In this document: one piece after another, positions 57,640 to 64,000 of the stretch
Position numbering within the stretch: the first letter of the stretch is position 1
Layout of the letters: every line of letters begins with the position of its first letter
From: Mixophyes australis
Lineage: Eukaryota > Chordata > Amphibia > Anura > Limnodynastidae
DNA: 64,000 nt
Direction of reading: 5' to 3'
Assembly: GCA_036250195.1 (NCBI GenBank)
Contig: JAVHZZ010000001.1
Location: forward strand, 375,082,707 to 375,146,706
The notes under the pieces: model-generated
Seen by the model: the letters and a program-made list of their open reading frames with translations, nothing else
Told to the model about the DNA's origin: nothing
Database searches by the model: none
Made by a program: the position numbers and the translations under genes

Positions 57640-59690
57640 ATATAATTGGGGAGCGCTACGTCTCCCCGCTGACAGAAACAGGGTGGCTTGCCCCCCTTGT
57701 TCAGGATGCATATTTGCTCAATTAAGTTTCATCCATTAAGTGACCACCCACTGACTTTTTCCCGGAATTGCTCGTCGTATGCCCCCCATGTTCCTGGCCG
57801 CTCGTATACAAAAATTATGAGATGCAAGTATTTGCACACCTCATCGTAAGCCGATGGCCTAGTCTCTAAATAGCATGCTGCGAACGCGCAATAACCGCTT
57901 AGCCAATTTGGGAAAGATTTATACGTGTCCGTACCCATGCCTCCCTTCACCCCCACTGCTGCTAGATCCTTTTGCGCTAAATTTGTTAACTCGAATAAGT
58001 CAACAGAGAAACCCTTCTTAATTTTATCCCTAATCCTGGGATGAATCCCTGCTAACAACGCTGTGTTTTCACAACTAACCATAAGGGCACCTGTTGTGGT
58101 TTAACTGCTTGCTGACCTGGAACCCCTTTGCTATAGTTGCCCCCTTTGAAATGCGTGTGGTATGATGAGGAGTCATCGCTAGTTGTAGACATGGGTGGGC
58201 TATGAGTGTAAGCTGCCATGTTCTCATTCTCACCGGCGGTATCAGTTGTAGTCCCCGTCTCCGCAAGCGGAACTTTCTCAGCAGTTGAAGGGTGAGAAAT
58301 GCCGGGTTGACCTTGAGTTGCCGTCTGCAATTACTCCGGAACGATAGCCTATGTCTCCTTGGCCTGAAGCTACTCCTGTACAACTGGATGAGAGTTATTG
58401 TTATTATCCGTAGTGAGTGCTGTAGTTTCTCTAGGTGCGGAATGGGTTGGTTTAATAGGTGAAACCATAAACTGCAAAAACCCGGGAGGGGGTGGCTGTG
58501 TAGCCCATGGCTGCTCATTCTGGCCCTGTGCATCCGGGATGGTGTAGAAACCCTGAGGGGAAAATGACGGGCTAGGATAGTACTGGGCATAATGCCCCGA
58601 GGGTGATGGGTACGGAGCTGTCCAGATATTATTGATGATGGCAGGGATGGGAGATACTGGTGAGGGGTAGGGTAGGGACCAACTAGCGTTGGATGACCCA
58701 CCCACTTGCCTTAATGCCGCGGGGGGAAATGGCCAAAGATCTCCTTGGTCTTTGCACGGAGATGTGGTTGACAGGGGGAGGGCTGGAACGACATTTGCCC
58801 CTAGGGGCTGGCTGCCAGCGAAGTTATTTCCTGATGCTGATGTGGCTACCCTAGGTGCGCTGGATGCCACTGTGTTCCTCGGAGCAGGGGCCCCATAGGC
58901 TTCTTCAATTGAAAACAGCATAGGGGACGTTGACTGTGGAGGGTTGCCCCTAAACTCTAGCAATTGAACGTGTGTCCCACGTCCCTCTGCCCACCTAGCG
59001 AGGTCCCTGGGTTCAATAAGGCGGGTGGATGAGGAAGCCCCGCTGCAGTCAGTAAGCGGCGGTCCGGACTGATGTGCCTGAGCCTCTCTTGTGCTGAACC
59101 TATCCCTGGCTGCACCCCAATCTGTCTATAACATGGCGGGGACCAGAGATGGAGGAATTACATTGTAAATTACAGGGCCTAATCCCCTGTCCTGTGGATG
59201 GAAGGGCATACCTGTCGCCCTGTCCACAGCTACCCCCCATATTAGCTTGTGTGCCGACTTGCCCATCCCTGTCATTCCGCCAAACAGCAAGAGTCGCTTG
59301 CGCGGGGGGCGGGGAAGGAGATCCCCTATCCCGCACAGACCTGTTGACTCTCCCTGTAAGGACTGCCACTGAGTGGGGCGGCCTGGCCGCCCGCTCCGGA
59401 GCATGGGCTCTCTGCGTCTGTCCGGTTGCAGGCGCTGCATCCAGCGTCCCTGCGCCCAGGTCACGTGATCCCCGACTGTGGCGGGAAGCGCACCCAAGCG
59501 CTCCATCAAAAGAGACAGCCGCCATTCCGGAGGTGGATGCGGCCGCTCTCCGGCTGGAGGCCTCGGGCGGCTTGGCGCCCTCCTGTGCCAAGCGAGTGCA
59601 GCCAAATGGCGGGGGGATCAGCTGGGAGTGTCTTTCGGGGGTAGACCTGGTCCTTTTAGGTCGGGGCATGGTTGTGGGTAGGAAAGACAA
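57640..59690 (-). pseudogene. Gag-like ORF remnant of the Ngaro-like element
   Basis: The start is MSFLPTTMPRPKRTRSTPER, with a second ATG at about 59669; a Pro/Ala/Ser-rich N-terminus follows to 59100. A Pro/Gln-rich middle lies in another frame (58963-58370 and 58330-58052). A more conserved C-terminal part is at 58082-57729: FPNWLSGYCAFAACYLETRP, KYLHLIIFVYERPG and WGAYDEQFREKV, typical of the first ORF of vertebrate Ngaro/DIRS elements. A cysteine-bearing segment follows near 57690 but is too broken to call a zinc knuckle. At least two frame changes and several stops. Plus-strand frames over this region are shadows. Confidence 0.75.
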
Positions 59691-59700
59691 TGGGGCAGGT

Positions 59701-60080
59701 TTTGGGTAATAAAAAAGAAAGGGGAGGTTCGTGAGGGATATGTGTGTGTGTGAAAGGTGAGTGAGCTACGATGTATGACTGTTAACCGGGACAAGGATAC
59801 TAGGGACCCTTGACAGGCAAATTTGGAGATTGAAATAATGGGAAAGGTAGTGCTAATCAGATGGGGCAAGGTGGGGATTCTAGATCTTGGAGAGGATGAT
59901 AGCAGTGGAAAAAAGGGGGGTTTTAAAGTGTGAAAGTTCTACAGTATACTAAGCCTTTGTTTGGATGCAAATCCTCTCGTCAGCAGCACGATTGGAACAC
60001 AAAAGCCACTCCTAGTGTTAGGAGCTATAGCAGGGAAGTGGCCCCTCCCCTGTGCTACTATTGGCTGCAACACTTTCAGT
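59701..60080 (-). other. Likely 5' leader of the Ngaro-like element
   Basis: Sequence upstream of the gag-like start, with GT repeats near 59743 and a GGGGGG run near 59920. The element border lies somewhere here, but no direct repeat could be matched to the 54.1-kb end. Confidence 0.3.
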
Positions 60081-60180
60081 AAAGTTAACTCCATGAGGGA
60101 AAGCTGCAGAAACCCAAACTAATCATTTTAATTGCGTGCAGCTGAGAGATTTCTCTTGTACTTAAATGACAGGCACAGTT

Positions 60181-60710
60181 GGAAATGAACACATGTCTCC
60201 AGAGAATATTGCAGCAGCAAGGGAAAGAGTAAAAATATATAAGTACCCGACAACAGAAGCCAGAAGAAGTGCAGTGTTGGAAGTGTTCAGCTAGCACACT
60301 TACATGCAACTGTCCGATGGAAGACGTCCTTGAAGAGTGCTCTCCCACTGCTCTGGATGTTGGAGGAAATGCTATGCAGAGGTTGCTGGACAGTGAATCA
60401 CAGGTAATTAACCTATCTGGACAAGATTCCCGGGAAGGAAAGGAGGAGGGTAGACCTGTGAATACTCTCCTCTGGGATATGCTGGATGGATGGACACTCT
60501 AGGTACCATAGAGGAGAATTCTGGAGATGAGGTACCTGAGAGAGAAGAAAGTACTATGGATATTGCAGCTGGTAAGTGGTGGATGTTACCTCTGTATAGG
60601 AGCCAAGAGCCACAGCAGGGGTGACAATTGATTAGGAGGCTTGGTAACTGCTGTTGGTGAGAAAGCTGACCACCTCTATTGGATCCTGTATAAGAGTGCA
60701 CTATCTAATA
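60181..60710 (+). pseudogene. Zinc-knuckle remnant, copy 1
   Basis: The frame includes 'PEEVQCWKCSASTLTCNC' then PMEDVLEECSP, a decayed C-x2-C knuckle (one residue lost and the histidine replaced), followed by an acidic stretch. At the end 'MLPLYRSQEPQQG' corresponds to 'CCQPLKRSQEQQQ' in copy 2. This is the layout of a gag-like nucleic-acid-binding segment. The element type is not identified. Confidence 0.5.
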
Positions 60711-61440
60711 GCTTGCAACAGATGCAGTACTGACGTGCCAGTAATCAAACATTGGACTCTGCTATCGAAAAGAAGAAGTTAATTTTGAATATCAAAACAG
60801 AAAAAAAAAGAAAGAAATGTAGAAGAGTGTCCCCAGTGTGACCCTGAAGCTGTGCCCAAGAGGACAGCACTATAGCAAACCAGCAGTCGAAGAAAGAAGT
60901 GCATTCTAGTTACCAAATGACCAATCCAGCACAAGTAAGTCTGGACTCTCTGAACTTCTAACTTTAGTGACAGAGAATTTGAACAGATTCACTGTTAGTC
61001 AATCAATGGCCAGGACTGCAAGTCAATTGAGTTTCACAGTTGGCCATTTGAATTTTCTGACAAAAGAAGAAGCAGAAAAATGCCAAAAATGAAGATGGAC
61101 CCTCTTCAAACAAGCGGAAGAGTCTGGGGCACACTGAAGAGGACAGAGCCTCTTCAATCAAGGAAAGTTTTGAACATGAGTAGAAGTGCCGACAGCTGGA
61201 AGAAGTGGAAGCAGTGGGGAGAAGATCCAGTTCCTGCATGGAGCAGTTAAGTATGGTTTACATACTGTTTACTTTGCCCACTAACAGCACTGTTGGACAC
61301 AAGGCCAGTTGGCACATTTTCGGTCTCTAGGCCAATAGAGAAGTTAATTGAGCACAAGGTGGACCTGGATATGGTAAGACAGTGAGTAATCCCTACAAGG
61401 ACAATTGGACAAGACTGCAAGGATAATTGATAAACCCCCA
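60711..61440 (+). other. Degenerate region between zinc-knuckle copies
   Basis: Plus-strand open pieces in changing frames, for example SQLSFTVGHLNFLTKEEAEK (61010-61085) and VGTFSVSRPIEKLIEHKVDL (about 61296-61370). They look like one decayed retroelement coding region. No domain recognised. Confidence 0.35.
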
Positions 61441-62330
61441 TGTGAAGCGCTTCTCTGGATTCGTCAGTGTCTGCATGGTGAATAGGTAAGACCTTTGCCT
61501 GTTGTCTTCCAGGACCTTTTACATTTAGCATAGTCGGTAGAGTCACATTCATCAACCTGGGGATCATCTTGAAGTACAAGGGACCCAACCTAGTGATAAC
61601 GATGAAGGAGGTGTACACATGCCTGCAGAGAACATTACAGTGGCAAGAAAAGGAGGAGGACAGATGTGCCGAGCAGTGGGAGCTGAAACAAGTGTTTTGT
61701 TTGAAGTGTCAGCTGCCAGGACACTTCACACACGACGGTCTAAAGGTGAAAGGAGTCTTAGAAGTGTGGTCTCCCGATGCCCTGGAATATGGAGAGAATG
61801 ATTGACAGAGCCTGCTGGACTGGATCATAGGTGATCGTCCCATCTGAACAAGATATTCGGCAAGGATACCTGCATGTGCAGGAAGCAGAGATATGGGGAT
61901 GGAAGATGTCGGATACAGTTGACAATTCATTGAAGTCTGAGGATGATGTGGTCTCTGAAGAAGTAGGTAGACCTGTGAAAACCTGCCACTGTGACTCACT
62001 GTATGTGTGGACATGTAAAGATGCCAACCCGGTGGTGCCTAAGAAGATAGACAGAATAGATACACCGGAGGAGGTAACTGCTGAAGAATTATGTGAGAGA
62101 AAAAGGTACTCTGGAGAGTGCAGCTGATGAGTGGTGGATGTTGCCAGCCTCTGAAGAGGAGTCAAGAGCAACAGCAGAGGTGCTCAATGATTGGGAGGTT
62201 CCGGCAGCTGATGAGGAAGAAACCCGCTGGGTACCTGCTCTAGGCTAGAAAGATGATGGCCTGGATGGGTTCCTGTGTGACAGGGCATTACATAAGAAGT
62301 TTAGATGAATGCAATACAAATGAGCCTGTA
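61441..62330 (+). pseudogene. Zinc-knuckle remnant, copy 2
   Basis: Open text from about 61445 (VKRFSGFVSVCMVNR) continues through GRVTFINLGIILKYKGP to CLKCQLPGHFTHDG at about 61700. This is a C-x2-C-x4-H-x4-C knuckle whose last cysteine is glycine. The acidic follow-up matches copy 1, including the 'SPDALEYG' / 'SPTALDVGG' block. Later stops disable it. The two copies lie about 1.4 kb apart in the same orientation. Confidence 0.55.
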
Positions 62331-62746
62331 AGTGATCCTTGGACTCAGCCATCAGGAAGATGATGTTAGTTGTGTTAGTTCAGTCTGCAGAAGACTCCTC
62401 CTTCTGGTTGAAGAGGATCCTTCTTCTTCTTCCTCCTCACTCTTGGATGCCTTTCTCCTTCTTCTTGCTGATCCTGCAATGGTCTACCCAGACCAGTTCT
62501 GGAGGTGAGGCTCATTGACATGGCTTGCTGCGATTGACTCACTGCTGGCTATTGATTGTGAATCTGTGCAGGTTCAGGCACAGCCCCAGCAAATTATCCA
62601 GAAACAGAACAATTTATGTCAATTGGAAAATATTAATTTGCATAAAAAGAAGTTTATCTACCAGAAATAAAGTAATGGGGCATACTGATAGAAGGCAAGG
62701 ACTAGTCATCAGATAAATTGTCCACCCAGATACTCAAAGAGATAAA
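62331..62746. other. Spacer with a pyrimidine-rich tract
   Basis: A CTTCTTCTTC-rich tract lies at 62420-62480; its complement encodes a short Lys/Arg/Glu-rich stretch. The sequence directly follows (minus strand) the stop of the candidate exon. No other feature. Confidence 0.3.
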
Positions 62747-63255
62747 TTAACAAAATAAATATCCATAGTGAAGGGCAATTTGTTGATCCTTAATCCTCTG
62801 ACTTAGGATTTGTGGCCCTCTCTTCCTGGGGTATTTAGCGGCCTCTTCTCGCTCCTTCTGAGCTTTCCTTTTCAAGGCCTCTCTTTCCTTTCTCTTCTCT
62901 GGAGGAATCGGTATAGAAACCTCCGGTTCCCGAAAAATAGATGATTTTGGCATTCCAGGGATGTTAGGAGCTTTGGTGTTTTTCAGCCCTGCTTGGAAAA
63001 GTTTTCTGGACACCTGCATATTACGAGTAGGCTTCTGCTGGAGGATGGGATCTGAAGTTTTGTTGACTATTTTTTTGCTATATTCCATGTTGTTTTGATA
63101 AGATTTAGTGTGGCTTTGGATTTGATTACTTGTTCTTTTACCCAGTTCATGGAAGTAATTAACCGATTCCTGTAGCTGAAGGCGTAACCTGCTGATCTGG
63201 CTTTTTGGAGCTGTTATGTCAGTGGCATTATTATCTGAAGTATTCCTTAAAGAGT
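62747..63255 (-). CDS. Candidate host exon, basic coiled-coil-like protein, unidentified
   Basis: On the minus strand a pyrimidine-rich stretch TTATTATTTTCTTTGCAG ends at 63256 and looks like a genuine 3' splice site. From 63255 a frame stays open for about 168 codons to a TAA at 62747-62749. The product begins around SLRNTSDNNATDITAPKSQI and contains LRLQLQESVNYFHELGKR, a P-rich middle (PNIPGMPKSS, SIPIPPEKRK), a charged helix EKRKEREALKRKAQKEREEA and the end RIKDQQIALHYGYLFC. Composition is protein-like (K, E, Q, R and S with ordered spacing), unlike the repeat-derived frames elsewhere. No good splice donor is seen before the stop, so it would be a terminal exon. It could instead be an exon relic or a retroelement frame. 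I do not recognise the gene. Confidence 0.4.
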
Positions 63256-64000
63256 CTGCAAAGAAAATAATAATTTAATAAAATAATATTGTAATACATA
63301 AAATGGTGTTTATTATTATAAATGCTGTTTCATGAATGCAATTTTCAATACTTGGACTGTTCGTAACAATAATATTCCCTTAAAATCCATTTCAATCCCA
63401 CAGGGTATACATCAAGGTGAAAATGGACCAAAAAATCAGCAAAGAAGGGGTGAAATTTTCCACACTTTTCCAGCAGAAAGCTGGATGGGGGTTAGGGGAT
63501 TTTGGTGTTGTCTGTTTAAGATTACAAGATAGAAAGTCATCATATCTGTAAAAATAGAATCTCCTTTGAGATATGATTGGTCTTAATTTCCCACAACAGT
63601 TTGTGGTGGAAAAAATGTAATGATGTTTCCCAACACTTCTCATGTATCTGAGAGCTTCAATAAGTCCAAAATATTGTGAGGGATCAAAACAATGATTTTT
63701 CCACTACTATCTGAATCTTTATATTTTTCAACCTCTCAAAGTACAGAGAACAGTCTATATACTAAGATATTTCAACCTAAAAAATGTCCTATTGTATTCC
63801 AGCCCATCCCCTGTGGGTAGTTTTCTTTCTTAATAAATTTCTCTAGACAATGTGAGACCCAAAAACAAATATAAGAAAAATGTTTAGTTTTTTTCCCCCC
63901 AATGTACCAGTTGCATTATGTCTGATGAAGAGCTAATGAAGAGCTTTACCCCAGATACATTATGAATCTGATAAAGATTAAATATAAAGGCTTTGATTGA
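63256..64000. other. AT-rich, intron-like sequence
   Basis: Would be intron upstream of the candidate exon on the minus strand. At 63920-63955 'tctgatgaagagc..atgaagagcttt' resembles a Penelope-type tail motif. No exon recognised. Confidence 0.3.

Larger units (their letters stand above)
54100..59700 (-). mobile_element. DIRS/Ngaro-like tyrosine-recombinase retrotransposon, inactive
   Basis: Domain order on the minus strand is gag-like (59690 to about 57660), reverse transcriptase (57629 to 56450), RNase H start (about 56310), tyrosine recombinase (about 55750 to 55285) and SGNH hydrolase (about 54975 to 54430). This order, with the recombinase in place of an integrase and a trailing hydrolase, is that of vertebrate Ngaro elements. 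Many stops and frameshifts and several lost catalytic residues make it dead. The split direct repeats expected at Ngaro ends were not identified, so outer borders are approximate. GC content is clearly above the AT-rich neighbours. Confidence 0.85.

Noticed and set aside
59149..59709. Plus-strand frame of 186 codons
   Set aside because: A shadow of the GC-rich gag-like start of the minus-strand Ngaro-like element, which has the recognisable downstream domains.

Overview
This is eukaryotic, repeat-dominated, largely intergenic or intronic DNA. It is AT-rich, carries tRNA-derived SINEs, Tc1, hAT and Harbinger-like elements, an L2-like LINE piece and a DIRS/Ngaro-type retrotransposon, and has no operons or dense reading frames. 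From general knowledge the mix (palindromic MITEs ending GGGCCTGATTCATT, MITEs carrying GCAACCAATCAGATTCTAG, SINE tails ending in GATG runs, Ngaro elements with a hydrolase domain) points to an amphibian, most likely a frog. The species cannot be fixed from sequence alone. No complete host gene is visible. The best host-exon candidate is a 509-base minus-strand open stretch behind a good splice acceptor at 62747-63255.

Layout: 1-557 is a minisatellite with higher-order structure. 558-9.5 kb is AT-rich spacer with several MITEs and decayed repeats. 9.5-11.8 kb is a GC-rich, retroelement-like stretch with a minus-strand promoter arrangement. 12.19-27.37 kb is a 31-bp minisatellite split by a nest of transposons. 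27.4-44.3 kb is spacer with well-delimited MITEs, a MITE inside a MITE, and an internally deleted Tc1 element that also contains a SINE. 44.31-46.82 kb is a compact hAT element with an intact 219-residue reading frame behind an exact 100-bp tandem array. 46.8-54 kb is spacer with MITEs, SINEs and an L2-like endonuclease remnant. 54.1-59.7 kb is a minus-strand, inactivated DIRS/Ngaro-like element (gag-like, RT, RNase H, tyrosine recombinase, SGNH hydrolase). 60-62.4 kb has two related zinc-knuckle remnants. 62.7-64 kb holds the candidate exon and intron-like sequence.

The most striking object is the 12.59-27.03 kb nest, resolved here by target-site duplications read directly from the sequence: minisatellite, then hAT-A (ATTACTAG/ATAACTAG), then an outer CAGGGCCGGACTGG element (GACAGGGA/GATAGGGA), then an inner, oppositely oriented copy of the same family (ATGGTGGC, perfect), then hAT-B (GCCAACAT, perfect) and a 271-bp MITE (CCGTAGTG, perfect), and finally hAT-C inside hAT-B (GTTATTTC, perfect). 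The two outermost duplications each carry one mismatch and all inner ones are perfect, as expected for older outside and younger inside.

A second theme is that the hAT copies are loaded with tandem arrays of different period (46-48, 79, 100, 104 and 227 bp). In hAT-B and hAT-C different parts of the same ancestral 3' region have been amplified. Nothing suggests a cooperating gene set; this is a record of transposon insertion, decay and satellite birth.
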